From assembly GCF_024599795.1 (NCBI RefSeq), contig NZ_CP102246.1:2480001-2544000 (forward strand): DNA of 64,000 nucleotides. The letters run 5' to 3'. The first letter of the stretch is position 1; each line of letters begins with the position of its first letter. The position numbers were made by a program, and so were the translations under genes. Of this stretch, positions 35,499 to 44,327 are shown piece after piece. Source of the DNA: Enterobacter cloacae complex sp. R_G8. Lineage in GTDB: Bacteria > Pseudomonadota > Gammaproteobacteria > Enterobacterales > Enterobacteriaceae. The notes under the pieces were generated by a model. That model saw only the letters and a list, made by a program, of their open reading frames with translations, was not told the DNA's origin and did no database searches.

Positions 35499-35627
35499 TC
35501 AGTGAGATTTAAAACCGGCGGCCGTCATCAGCATGCGGAAGAACATACTGACAGCCGCCAGCGCCAGTACGCTGCCGCCCCAGATAATGGCCAGCCACAG
35601 CAATCGTTTCCAGACAGGCTGTTGCAT
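35499..35627 (-). CDS. Small DUF2474 protein of the bd-type oxidase
   Basis: 42 residues from the ATG at 35627, which overlaps the cioB stop (TGATG). It is one membrane helix (LLWLAIIWGGSVLALAAVSMFF) flanked by short polar ends, matching the DUF2474 miniproteins often encoded after CioAB-type oxidases. By analogy with CydX it may stabilise the oxidase. The role is inferred from position and topology. Confidence 0.85.
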   Translation of the reverse strand: MQQPVWKRLLWLAIIWGGSVLALAAVSMFFRMLMTAAGFKSH

Positions 35628-36637
35628 CAGTGATAACCCTCCCCATGCTGTACTTTTCCGCGAAATACGTAGTAACTCCAGAAGGTGTAGACCAGAATAA
35701 CGGGAATGATCAACAACGCACCTACCAGCATAAAGCCCTGACTTTGTGTCGGCGCGGCCGCCTGCCACAGGGTGACAGACGGTGGAATAATATGCGGCCA
35801 GATGCTAATCCCAAGCCCGCTAAAGCCGAGAAAAATAAGCCCCAGCGTCAGGATAAACGGCCGGTTATGGCTTTGCGGATTATTCAGACAGCGCCACTGA
35901 TAAAGGCTCAGCAGAACGACCAGAGCCGGGACAGGCAACAGGTAAAACAGATTTGGCAGCGAAAACCAGCGCGCGGCGATAGCCGGTTGAGCCAGTGGCG
36001 TCCAGAGACTGATTGCCGCGATAAACGCCAGCAGCACGATTAACAACGTTTTTGAAACCTCGCGCATCCGCTGTTGCAGGGCATTTTCACTTTTCATCAC
36101 CAGCCAGGTGGCGCCCAGCAGCGCATAGGCCACGACCAGACCCGCGCCGCAGAACAGGTTAAACGCGGTAAACCAGTCAAAGGGACCGCCGGTATAGGCT
36201 CGCCCGGTAACGGTAAAACCGTTTATGACGGCACCTACCGTCACGCCCTGGGTAAACGTCGCCATAATCGAACCGCCAATAAAGGCCTTATCCCAGAACG
36301 GACGGTGCGCTGGCGTTGCTTTGAAACGAAACTCAAACGCCACGCCACGGAAAATAAGACCGATCAGCATTAATGTCAGCGGAATGGTGAGGGCATCGAT
36401 AATCACCGCATAGGCCAGCGGAAAGGCACCGAAGAGGGCCGCGCCACCCAGCACCAGCCAGGTTTCATTCCCGTCCCAGACCGGCGCGACGCTGTTGACC
36501 ATCACATCGCGATCGTCCAGGTTTTGTGTTGCCGGGAATAGAATACCGATCCCCAGATCAAAACCGTCCATCACGATATACATCAGCGTCGCGAAGACGA
36601 TGATGACAAACCAGATAATGGAAAGATCGATACCCAT
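35627..36637 (-). CDS. cioB: Cytochrome bd-type quinol oxidase subunit II (CioB type)
   Basis: 336 residues, nine hydrophobic segments, beginning MGIDLSIIWFVIIVFATLMY with the family motif YIVMDGFDLGIGIL, then WDGNETWLVLGGAALFGAFP and the C-terminal YTFWSYYVFRGKV. The length is shorter than E. coli CydB (379) and typical of the cyanide-insensitive oxidase type. It starts at a TAATG overlap with cioA. Subunit II supports assembly of heme-bearing subunit I. Confidence 0.92.
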   Translation of the reverse strand: MGIDLSIIWFVIIVFATLMYIVMDGFDLGIGILFPATQNLDDRDVMVNSVAPVWDGNETWLVLGGAALFGAFPLAYAVIIDALTIPLTLMLIGLIFRGVAFEFRFKATPAHRPFWDKAFIGGSIMATFTQGVTVGAVINGFTVTGRAYTGGPFDWFTAFNLFCGAGLVVAYALLGATWLVMKSENALQQRMREVSKTLLIVLLAFIAAISLWTPLAQPAIAARWFSLPNLFYLLPVPALVVLLSLYQWRCLNNPQSHNRPFILTLGLIFLGFSGLGISIWPHIIPPSVTLWQAAAPTQSQGFMLVGALLIIPVILVYTFWSYYVFRGKVQHGEGYH

Positions 36638-38037
36638 TATGGTTGCTCCTTATTGACTGTGGTAACTGCCGACAGCGGGCGTGCCGGACGTCCATCGGCC
36701 TCGGTGGCGAACGATTCGTGAGGCTGAGGCCCTTTTTTAATCAGGCGCACCATATAGCTGTAACCGACGCCGAAGACGGAGGTGTAAACGACGAAGAAAG
36801 CCAGCAAACTGACGCTCATATGCAGATCGCCATGAGCGGAAACCGCATCCCGGGTGCGTTGAAGCCCATAGACCACCCACGGCTGGCGGCCCACTTCGGT
36901 GGTTACCCACCCGGCCAGAATGGCGATCAGCCCTGAAGGCCCCATCAGCAGGGCGAACCACAGGAAGGGGCGCGAGGCGTAAACACGCTTTTTATAGCGC
37001 AACCAGAGCGCCACCACGCCAAGCAGCAGCATCAGCATGCCTAAGCCCGCCATAATGCGGAATGACCAGAAGACAATGGTGGAATTTGGACGATCTTCCT
37101 TCGGGAACTCCTTGAGTGCAGGAACCTGTTTTTCCAGACTGTGCGTCAGGATAAGGCTGCCGAGAGCGGGGATCTCCAGCCCAAAGCGGGTACGCTCCTG
37201 TTCCATATCCGGCCAGCCAAACAGCAGCAGTGGGGTAGGTTCCCCCGGTGGGTTCTCCCAGTGTCCCTCAATAGCGGCGATTTTGGCAGGCTGATGCTTT
37301 AACGTATTCAGCCCGTGCATATCACCGACCATTGCCTGGATGGGCGCCACAATCAGGGTCATCCACAGCGCCATGGAGAACATGGCGCGAATCGCGGGCG
37401 TATTGTTCCCGCGCAGCAGATGCCATGCCGCTGACGCGCCAACAAACAGGGCGCTACTGAGGAAGGCGGCTATCGACATATGCAGCAGCCGGTAAGGGAA
37501 GGAGGGGTTAAAGACCACGGCAAACCAGTCTACCGGGACGACCTGCCCGTTGACGATCTCGTAGCCCTGTGGGGTCTGCATCCAGCTGTTGGAAGAGAGG
37601 ATCCAGAAGGTGGATATAATCGTCCCCAGCGCCACCATACAGGTGGCGAAGAAGTGCAGACCAGGCCCAACTTTATTCCAGCCGAACAGCATCACGCCGA
37701 GGAATCCGGCTTCGAGGAAGAAGGCGGTCAGCACTTCATAGGTCAGAAGCGGGCCGGTAATGCTGCCCGCAAACTGCGAAAACCCGCTCCAGTTGGTACC
37801 AAACTGATACGCCATCACCAGCCCGGAGACCACGCCCATGCCAAAGTTAACGGCAAAAATCTTGGACCAGAAGTGGTACAGCGAGCGCCAGACCGGATTT
37901 TTTGTTTTCAGCCACAGCCCTTCAAGCACAGCAAGATAGCTTGCCAGGCCGATAGTGATTGCCGGGAAAATAATGTGGAAGGATACGGTAAAAGCAAACT
38001 GTATCCGTGCAAGATGAAAAGCATCTAAACCAAACAT
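36637..38037 (-). CDS. cioA: Cytochrome bd-type quinol oxidase subunit I (CioA type)
   Basis: 466 residues from ATG 38037 (MFGLDAFHLARIQFAFT); an upstream in-frame ATG would add 16 residues with no family match. Family motifs seen: HLARIQF with a heme-ligand His, GSITGPLLTYEVLTAFFLEAGFLGVMLFG, SSNSWMQTP, the quinol-loop region and GLIAILAGWVTTEVGRQPWVVYG. The quinol (Q) loop is short, as in cyanide-insensitive oxidases and unlike E. coli CydA (522 residues). The enzyme reduces O2 with quinol electrons in the inner membrane. GAGG lies before the start. Confidence 0.93.
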   Translation of the reverse strand: MFGLDAFHLARIQFAFTVSFHIIFPAITIGLASYLAVLEGLWLKTKNPVWRSLYHFWSKIFAVNFGMGVVSGLVMAYQFGTNWSGFSQFAGSITGPLLTYEVLTAFFLEAGFLGVMLFGWNKVGPGLHFFATCMVALGTIISTFWILSSNSWMQTPQGYEIVNGQVVPVDWFAVVFNPSFPYRLLHMSIAAFLSSALFVGASAAWHLLRGNNTPAIRAMFSMALWMTLIVAPIQAMVGDMHGLNTLKHQPAKIAAIEGHWENPPGEPTPLLLFGWPDMEQERTRFGLEIPALGSLILTHSLEKQVPALKEFPKEDRPNSTIVFWSFRIMAGLGMLMLLLGVVALWLRYKKRVYASRPFLWFALLMGPSGLIAILAGWVTTEVGRQPWVVYGLQRTRDAVSAHGDLHMSVSLLAFFVVYTSVFGVGYSYMVRLIKKGPQPHESFATEADGRPARPLSAVTTVNKEQP

Positions 38038-38084
38038 GCACAGCCTCAATGTCAAACGGTGTGCTGTTATGGTACAGAGGCGCA

Positions 38085-38430
38085 ATTCAGTCTATCAGAC
38101 GCAGAAAAGCGAAATTTAACCATAACAGTTGGCTAAAAACGCACGCTTTAGCCATCTGATATACCTCGTCTTTCAGGCATAAGAATATTCTTTTTATGAA
38201 TTTTACGCATTAAACCGCTTGCTTTGTCGTCAGCACCGTGCGTTAATGGTCTTCTGGTTTTGAGTCCAAATAAATATCTGACGTAGTTTTATAAAGCAGT
38301 TCTCATCACGTTGTGCCTCTCCGCAGCCTCTCTTGGGTCTTTATCTACTTTCCGATTAGTTTTGTTTCAAACCATTATCGCCTGATCGGCTCATGAGTAA
38401 TTTACGTTTTTACGTTTACAGGAGAATCCT
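38085..38430. other. Intergenic region between cioA and the zinc-ribbon gene
   Basis: About 345 bases; besides the element at 38118-38164 I see no gene. If the + strand promoter there is used, the zinc-ribbon mRNA would have an untranslated leader of about 260 bases, long enough for regulation, but I see no clear riboswitch structure. Confidence 0.5.
38118..38164 (+). promoter_or_regulatory. Promoter-like element, copy 1 (16-bp box plus extended -10-like box)
   Basis: AACCATAACAGTTGGC at 38118-38133 is followed at a distance of 39 bases (start to start) by CTGATATAC. The same two boxes with the same spacing occur at 38631-38677 before ydcR. In copy 1 it lies 250-300 bases upstream of the zinc-ribbon gene and also just upstream of the divergent cioA gene. 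The first box has AAC...GTT symmetry. Confidence 0.6.
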
Positions 38431-38619
38431 ATGACTTCTTATATCCATTTTCGCTGCCCATGCTGTCATGGCTCGCAGTACCGTACTTCAGCCTTTGATG
38501 TGTCTGAGAAAAATCCTTTCGGCGCAAAATGCATCTTTTGCAAATCGCCAATGATTACGCTCGACCATCTGGCCGCGGCTCGTTTCGCACAAAATCATGT
38601 GACCGAGTACCGTAAGTAA
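38431..38619 (+). CDS. Small zinc-ribbon protein
   Basis: 62 residues with a strong CAGGAG ribosome site. Two Cys clusters, C9-x-C11-C12 and C34-x2-C37 (KCIFCKSPM), form a rubredoxin/zinc-ribbon-like metal site; the rest is polar. Similar small zinc-ribbon proteins occur in E. coli, but I cannot name the orthologue with certainty. It is encoded just upstream of ydcR in the same orientation. Confidence 0.8.
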   Translation: MTSYIHFRCPCCHGSQYRTSAFDVSEKNPFGAKCIFCKSPMITLDHLAAARFAQNHVTEYRK

Positions 38620-38630
38620 TTAATTCCGCA

Positions 38631-38677
38631 AACCATAACAGTTAGCAAAATCTTCTCTTTTTCTCCTGCTGATATAC
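38631..38677 (+). promoter_or_regulatory. Promoter-like element, copy 2, upstream of ydcR
   Basis: AACCATAACAGTTAGC at 38631-38646 and CTGATATACA at 38669-38678, with spacing identical to copy 1. The TGATATACA part reads as an extended -10 box for ydcR, whose ATG is about 25 bases further on; the first box would then overlap or lie just upstream of -35, a position for an activator or autoregulator. Confidence 0.62.
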
Positions 38678-38701
38678 ACTGTCGGCAATAAGGAGAATCT
38701 G

Positions 38702-40111
38702 ATGAAAAAATACCAGCGTCTGGCGCAACAAATTATCTCGCAGATTGAGCTTGGCGTATGGTTGCCGGGCGATAAGCTGCCTTCTCTGCGAGAGCAGGTG
38801 GCGAGCAGCGGCATGAGTTTTATGACCGTGGGCCACGCGTATCAGATGCTGGAAAGCCAGGGGCGCATTGTCGCCAGACCGCAGTCGGGCTATTACGTTG
38901 CCTCGCGCCCGACCGCACAGCAGCCAGCGCCGCCTGCACAGGTCATGCGCGACGAAGCGGTGGACATCAACACCTATATCTTCGACGTTCTGCAGGCCAG
39001 CCGCGATCCGTCGGTTGTTCCTTTCGCTTCCGCCTTTCCCGACCCGCGTCTTTTCCCGCTTCAGCAACTCAACCGCTCGCTGGCGAACGTCAGCAAAACC
39101 GCGACGGCGATGAGCGTGATTGAGAACCTGCCGCCGGGTAACGTCGATTTGCGCCACGCCATTGCCCGCCGCTATGCACAGCAGGGGATGAACATCTCAC
39201 CGGAGGAGATCGTGATCACCGCAGGCGCGCTCGAAGCGTTGAATCTGAGTCTGCAGGCAGTAACCGAGCCGGGGGACTGGGTGATCGTTGAAAACCCCTG
39301 TTTCTACGGCGCGTTGCAGGCGCTGGAACGCCTGAAACTGAAGGCCCTGTCGATTGCGACGGACGTGCGCGAGGGAATCGATCTTAATGCGCTTGAACAG
39401 GCGCTGAATGACTACCCGGTCAAGGCCTGCTGGATAATGACCAACAGTCAAAATCCGCTTGGCTTTACGCTCAGTGCGGAAAAAAAAGCGCAGCTCGTCG
39501 CGCTGTTGACGAAGCACAACGTCACGCTGATTGAAGATGATGTCTACAGCGAGCTCTATTTTGGGCGTGAAAAGCCGCTCCCGGCGAAAGCATGGGATCG
39601 TCAGGACATGACACTGCACTGCTCCTCGTTTTCGAAATGTCTGGTGGCCGGTTTTCGCATCGGCTGGGTAGCGGCGGGTAAACATGCGCGACGCATTCAA
39701 CAGTTACAGCTGATGAGCACACTCTCAACCAGCTCCCCCATGCAGCTGGCGCTGGTAGATTACCTGGCGACCAAACGCTACGACGCCCATCTGCGCCGCC
39801 TGCGACGCACGCTGGCCGAGCGTAAACAGCAGGCGTGGCAGTCACTTTTGCGCCATATGCCGCCGGGCGTCAAAATCCATCATAACGACAGCGGCTACTT
39901 TTTGTGGCTGGAACTTCCGGCACAGCTGGATGCAGGACTGTTAAGCGAACAGGCGTTACGCCATCACATCAGTATTGCCCCAGGCAAGATGTTTTCCACC
40001 TCGGATGTCTGGACACCTTTTTTCCGTTTTAATACCTCCTGGGCATGGGGAGAGCGGGAAGAGCAGGCCGTTATTCAGTTAGGGAAATTAATCAGCAGCA
40101 TGTTGAAATAA
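38702..40111 (+). CDS. ydcR: MocR-family transcription regulator YdcR (GntR helix-turn-helix + aminotransferase fold)
   Basis: 469 residues, AAGGAG before the ATG. The N-terminal GntR winged helix (KKYQRLAQQIISQIELGVWLPGDKLPSLRE, residues 1-65) is joined to a class I aminotransferase-like domain with the PLP lysine context SSFSKCLVAGFRIGWV and the NPLG and EDDVYSELYF motifs. MocR proteins use PLP or its adducts to sense amines. It is encoded divergent from nothing and directly ahead of the ydcS-patD operon, as in E. coli, so it is a candidate regulator of those genes. Confidence 0.95.
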   Translation: MKKYQRLAQQIISQIELGVWLPGDKLPSLREQVASSGMSFMTVGHAYQMLESQGRIVARPQSGYYVASRPTAQQPAPPAQVMRDEAVDINTYIFDVLQASRDPSVVPFASAFPDPRLFPLQQLNRSLANVSKTATAMSVIENLPPGNVDLRHAIARRYAQQGMNISPEEIVITAGALEALNLSLQAVTEPGDWVIVENPCFYGALQALERLKLKALSIATDVREGIDLNALEQALNDYPVKACWIMTNSQNPLGFTLSAEKKAQLVALLTKHNVTLIEDDVYSELYFGREKPLPAKAWDRQDMTLHCSSFSKCLVAGFRIGWVAAGKHARRIQQLQLMSTLSTSSPMQLALVDYLATKRYDAHLRRLRRTLAERKQQAWQSLLRHMPPGVKIHHNDSGYFLWLELPAQLDAGLLSEQALRHHISIAPGKMFSTSDVWTPFFRFNTSWAWGEREEQAVIQLGKLISSMLK

Positions 40112-40384
40112 CGATTCCGGCCTCTCGCTAAATAATCATTGCTTATCTTTTTGCCGCCGCGGCGACCATTTTGCCGCGTCGCATCATACGAAATCTGCAT
40201 ACCACCTCTCACGCCTAACCCCTTGTCTATAATCCAGTTAACGGGGAATGCGCCCTCGGTCACACCTTGATGAAATTTCCTTAAGCCGCACGGTGCGGGG
40301 CATTTGCGCGGTCTACGTTTAATGAGGGAGATATTTTTACGGCACGGCTGCCGCTAAATTTTCATTGCGACTGGAGTAATGTTT

Positions 40385-41530
40385 ATGAGCAAAAAATTTG
40401 CCCGCAGCAGCCTGTGTGCGCTTGGTATGGTCATAATGACCGCGCAAGCCGCCGAGCCACCGAAAGCGATTGGCGACGGAGAAGGTCGGCTGGATATTAT
40501 TGCCTGGCCGGGTTACATCGAGCGGGGACAAACGGATAAAAACTATGACTGGGTGACCCAGTTTGAAAAAGAGACTGGCTGTGCGGTAAACGTCAAAACC
40601 GCCGCCACGTCGGACGAGATGGTGAGCCTGATGGCGAAAGGCGGGTATGACCTGGTCACCGCATCCGGAGATGCGTCGCTCCGTCTGATTATGGGCAAAC
40701 GCGTTCAGCCGATTAACCCGGAACTCATCCCCAACTGGAAAACCCTCGACCCGCGCCTCGTTAAAGGTGAGTGGTTTAACGTGGGCGGCAACGTCTACGG
40801 CACGCCGTATCAGTGGGGGCCAAACCTGCTGATGTACAACACCAAAACCTTCCCGACACCGCCGGACAGCTGGAGCGTGGTCTTTGTAAAACAAGACTTA
40901 CCGGACGGTAAAACCAACCAGGGCCGCGTGCAGGCCTATGACGGTCCGATTTACATTGCCGATGCGGCGCTGTTTGTGAAGGCCACTCAACCCCAGTTGG
41001 GTATTAACGACCCCTACCAGCTGACGGAAGAACAGTACGCTGCGGTTCTGAAAGTGCTACGCGATCAGCACGCCCTGATCCACCGCTACTGGCATGATAC
41101 CACCGTACAGATGAGCGACTTTAAGAATGAAGGCGTGGTGGCGTCCAGCGCCTGGCCATATCAGGCGAATGCCCTGAAAGCCGAGAACCAGCCGATCGCG
41201 ACCGTCTTCCCGAAAGAGGGCGTCACGGGCTGGGCAGACACCACTATGCTTCACGCTCAGGCAAAACACCCGATGTGTGCTTACAAATGGATGAACTGGT
41301 CGCTGACGCCAAAAGTGCAGGGCGATCTGGCGGCGTGGTTTGGCTCTCTGCCGGTGGTGGCGCAAGGGTGTAAGGCCAGTACGCTGCTGGGTGAGAAAGG
41401 CTGTGAAACCAACGGTTACGACGCCTTTGACAAAATCAAGTTCTGGAAAACCCCGATTGCCGAAGGCGGCAAATATGTGCCATACAGCCGCTGGACGCAG
41501 GATTACATCGCCATCATGGGTGGCCGTTAA
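40385..41530 (+). CDS. ydcS: ABC importer periplasmic binding protein YdcS (putative polyamine/spermidine type)
   Basis: 381 residues from ATG 40385 (MSKKFARSSLCALGM), with GGAG upstream. A signal peptide ends at AQAAEPP. The mature protein has the PotD/PotF-like phrases IIAWPGYIERG and YGTPYQWGPNLLMYNT. E. coli YdcS is nearly identical and is additionally reported to have polyhydroxybutyrate-synthase-related activity. It is the first gene of ydcS-T-U-V-patD. Confidence 0.95.
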   Translation: MSKKFARSSLCALGMVIMTAQAAEPPKAIGDGEGRLDIIAWPGYIERGQTDKNYDWVTQFEKETGCAVNVKTAATSDEMVSLMAKGGYDLVTASGDASLRLIMGKRVQPINPELIPNWKTLDPRLVKGEWFNVGGNVYGTPYQWGPNLLMYNTKTFPTPPDSWSVVFVKQDLPDGKTNQGRVQAYDGPIYIADAALFVKATQPQLGINDPYQLTEEQYAAVLKVLRDQHALIHRYWHDTTVQMSDFKNEGVVASSAWPYQANALKAENQPIATVFPKEGVTGWADTTMLHAQAKHPMCAYKWMNWSLTPKVQGDLAAWFGSLPVVAQGCKASTLLGEKGCETNGYDAFDKIKFWKTPIAEGGKYVPYSRWTQDYIAIMGGR

Positions 41531-41547
41531 TCATCCGGGAGCAGAAC

Positions 41548-42561
41548 ATGACGTACGCGGTTGAGTTTAATGACGTTTCCCGTCTGTACGGCGACGTACG
41601 GGCGGTGGATGGGGTGAGCATTGCCATTCGTGACGGGGAGTTTTTCTCCATGCTGGGGCCGTCGGGCTCCGGCAAAACCACCTGCCTGCGGCTGATCGCC
41701 GGTTTTGAACAACTCTCCGGCGGGGCGATCACAATCTTCGGTAAAGAAGCGAGTGAGCTTCCCCCATGGGAGCGAGACGTCAATACCGTGTTCCAGGATT
41801 ACGCACTGTTTCCGCATATGTCGATTCTCGATAACGTCGCTTACGGGCTTATGGTCAAAGGCATCGACAAGAAAAAACGCCATGCACTGGCGCAGGAGGC
41901 GCTGGAAAAAGTCGGGCTGAGCTTTGCCATTGCACGCAAGCCGTCGCAGCTTTCTGGAGGCCAGCGTCAGCGTGTTGCCATTGCGCGTGCGCTGGTCAAT
42001 GAACCCCGCGTGCTGTTGCTGGATGAACCGCTGGGCGCGCTCGATCTGAAACTGCGTGAACAGATGCAGGTCGAGCTGAAAAAACTTCAACAGGCACTTG
42101 GGATCACCTTTATTTTTGTGACCCACGATCAGGGGGAAGCCCTGTCAATGTCCGACCGGGTCGCCGTTTTCAACAACGGACGCATTGAGCAGGTGGATAC
42201 CCCGCGTGAGCTATACATGCGCCCGCGTACGCCGTTCGTGGCCAGTTTTGTCGGCACCTCGAACGTTTTCGATCCGGCACTGGCGCAAAAAGTGTGCGGC
42301 ATGGAGGGCGCTTATTCGCTACGACCGGAACATATCCGGCTCAATGAGAGCGGTGAGGTTCAGGTTGAAGGCGTGGTGCAGGCTGTCCAGTATCAGGGGG
42401 CGGCAACGCGCCTGGAGCTTAAACTTGCCGGCGGGGCAAAACTGCTGGTGAGCCAGGCCAATCTCAGCGCGGCCACACTGCAAACCGGCGTTGAGCCGGG
42501 GCAGGCGGTGCTGGCGTCATGGTCGCGCGACGCCATGATCCGCCTGCATGAGGAAGGGTGA
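41548..42561 (+). CDS. ydcT: ABC importer ATP-binding protein YdcT
   Basis: 337 residues with a complete ABC ATPase: Walker A LGPSGSGKTT, Q-loop TVFQDYALFPHM, signature LSGGQRQRVAIARAL, Walker B VLLLDEPLGALDLK and the H-loop FVTHDQ. The C-terminal TOBE region (YSLRPEHIRL) places it in the PotA/spermidine-iron subfamily. It powers import through YdcU-YdcV. It ends two bases before ydcU. Confidence 0.95.
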   Translation: MTYAVEFNDVSRLYGDVRAVDGVSIAIRDGEFFSMLGPSGSGKTTCLRLIAGFEQLSGGAITIFGKEASELPPWERDVNTVFQDYALFPHMSILDNVAYGLMVKGIDKKKRHALAQEALEKVGLSFAIARKPSQLSGGQRQRVAIARALVNEPRVLLLDEPLGALDLKLREQMQVELKKLQQALGITFIFVTHDQGEALSMSDRVAVFNNGRIEQVDTPRELYMRPRTPFVASFVGTSNVFDPALAQKVCGMEGAYSLRPEHIRLNESGEVQVEGVVQAVQYQGAATRLELKLAGGAKLLVSQANLSAATLQTGVEPGQAVLASWSRDAMIRLHEEG

Positions 42562-42562
42562 A

Positions 42563-43507
42563 ATGGCGATGAGCGTCTTACATCCTCCCGCACCACGCGG
42601 TACCCTAAGCCGCATTACTGCGAACTTCTGGCGCAAACCGTCGCTCGGGATATTCCTGCTTCTGCTGGCACCACTGATGTGGTTTGGCATCGTCTATCTG
42701 GGATCGCTCCTCACGCTGCTGTGGCAGGGCTTTTATACCTTTGATGACTTCACTATGTCGGTTACGCCGGACCTGACGCTGGCGAACATTCAGGCACTTT
42801 TTAACCCGGCAAACTACGACATTATTATCCGTACGCTGGTGATGGCGATTGCGGTCACCCTCGCCAGTGCCATTCTGGCCTTCCCGATGGCCTGGTACAT
42901 GGCGCGTTACACCAGCGGCAAATGGAAAGCGTTCTTCTATATTGCCGTTATGCTGCCGATGTGGGCGAGCTATATCGTCAAAGCGTACGCGTGGACGCTG
43001 CTGCTGGCGAAAGATGGCGTGGCGCAGTGGTTTCTCACCCATCTGGGGCTGGAGGCTATTCTGGTCTCTGTTCTGACGCTCCCGGCGATTGGCGGGAACA
43101 CGTTATCGACCTCCGGGCTGGGGCGGTTTCTGGTCTTTGTCTACATCTGGCTGCCGTTTATGATCCTGCCCGTGCAGGCGTCGCTGGAACGGCTGCCTGC
43201 CTCGTTGTTGCAGGCCTCTGCCGATCTCGGCGCGCGTCCGCGTCAGACCTTTCGTTATGTTGTTCTGCCTCTGGCGATCCCAGGTATCGCGGCGGGCTCG
43301 ATATTTACCTTCTCTCTGACGCTGGGGGATTTTATCGTGCCACAGCTGGTAGGGCCGCCGGGCTATTTCATTGGCAATATGGTCTATGCCCAACAAGGCG
43401 CCATCGGCAATATGCCCATGGCCGCCGCCTTCACCCTGGTGCCGATTGTGCTTATCTCGCTTTATCTGGCGTTCGTGAAACGTCTGGGAGCATTCGATGC
43501 ACTCTGA
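42563..43507 (+). CDS. ydcU: ABC importer permease YdcU
   Basis: 314 residues from ATG 42563 (MAMSVLHPP), matching the E. coli start; an ATG at 42548 would add five residues and overlap ydcT. Six membrane helices; the EAA coupling loop reads [28 protein letters not shown]. It forms the translocation pore with YdcV. Its end overlaps ydcV by 11 bases. Confidence 0.94.
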   Translation: MAMSVLHPPAPRGTLSRITANFWRKPSLGIFLLLLAPLMWFGIVYLGSLLTLLWQGFYTFDDFTMSVTPDLTLANIQALFNPANYDIIIRTLVMAIAVTLASAILAFPMAWYMARYTSGKWKAFFYIAVMLPMWASYIVKAYAWTLLLAKDGVAQWFLTHLGLEAILVSVLTLPAIGGNTLSTSGLGRFLVFVYIWLPFMILPVQASLERLPASLLQASADLGARPRQTFRYVVLPLAIPGIAAGSIFTFSLTLGDFIVPQLVGPPGYFIGNMVYAQQGAIGNMPMAAAFTLVPIVLISLYLAFVKRLGAFDAL

Positions 43508-44303
43508 ACGCGCACCGTTGTTCCTTAAAGTGGCAGCCTGGGGCGGGGTGATCTTCCTCCATTTTCCCCTGCTGATTATTGCCGTCTACGCCTTTAATAC
43601 AGAGGACGCGGCCTTCAGCTTCCCGCCGCAGGGGCTGACGTTGAAGTGGTTTAGCGTGGCGGCGGGGCGTGGCGACATTATTGATTCCGTGACGTTGTCA
43701 CTTCAAATTGCGGCGTTAGCGACGGCTATTGCCCTGGTACTTGGCACGCTTGCTGCAGCGGCGCTGTGGCGTAGCGCGTTTTTTGGCAAAAACGCCATTT
43801 CGCTGTTGCTGCTGTTACCGATAGCGCTGCCGGGCATCATCACCGGTCTGGCATTGCTGACTGCTTTCAAAACCATCAACCTGGAGCCTGGTTTTTTTAC
43901 CATCGTTGTCGGGCACGCCACGTTCTGCGTGGTGGTGGTGTTTAACAATGTGATTGCCCGGTTCCGACGCACCTCCTGGAGCCTGGTTGAAGCGTCGATG
44001 GATTTAGGGGCCGATGGCTGGCAAACCTTCCGTTACGTGGTCCTGCCCAATCTTGGGTCGGCACTGCTGGCCGGGGGCATGCTGGCGTTTGCTCTGTCGT
44101 TTGACGAAATTATCGTCACAACCTTTACCGCGGGACACGAGCGCACGTTACCGCTGTGGTTGCTTAATCAGCTCGGACGTCCGCGCGACGTGCCGGTCAC
44201 CAACGTGGTCGCACTGCTGGTGATGCTGGTGACAACCTTCCCCATTCTGGGAGCCTGGTGGCTAACCCGCGACGGCGAGAACAGCGCCGGGAGCGGGAAA
44301 TAA
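43497..44303 (+). CDS. ydcV: ABC importer permease YdcV
   Basis: 268 residues, six membrane helices, with the EAA loop [25 protein letters not shown]. It resembles PotC. The start ([11 protein letters not shown]) matches E. coli YdcV and overlaps ydcU. The stop is 24 bases before patD, with no terminator between. Confidence 0.94.
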   Translation: MHSERAPLFLKVAAWGGVIFLHFPLLIIAVYAFNTEDAAFSFPPQGLTLKWFSVAAGRGDIIDSVTLSLQIAALATAIALVLGTLAAAALWRSAFFGKNAISLLLLLPIALPGIITGLALLTAFKTINLEPGFFTIVVGHATFCVVVVFNNVIARFRRTSWSLVEASMDLGADGWQTFRYVVLPNLGSALLAGGMLAFALSFDEIIVTTFTAGHERTLPLWLLNQLGRPRDVPVTNVVALLVMLVTTFPILGAWWLTRDGENSAGSGK

Positions 44304-44327
44304 CATTGATTTCAACGGGACAATGCT

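Noticed and set aside
40336..40360. Possible sigma-54 promoter before ydcS (CGGCACG...CCGCT)
   Set aside because: The essential GG and GC parts are only partly present; the -12 element reads CCGC instead of TTGC and the spacing is poor.
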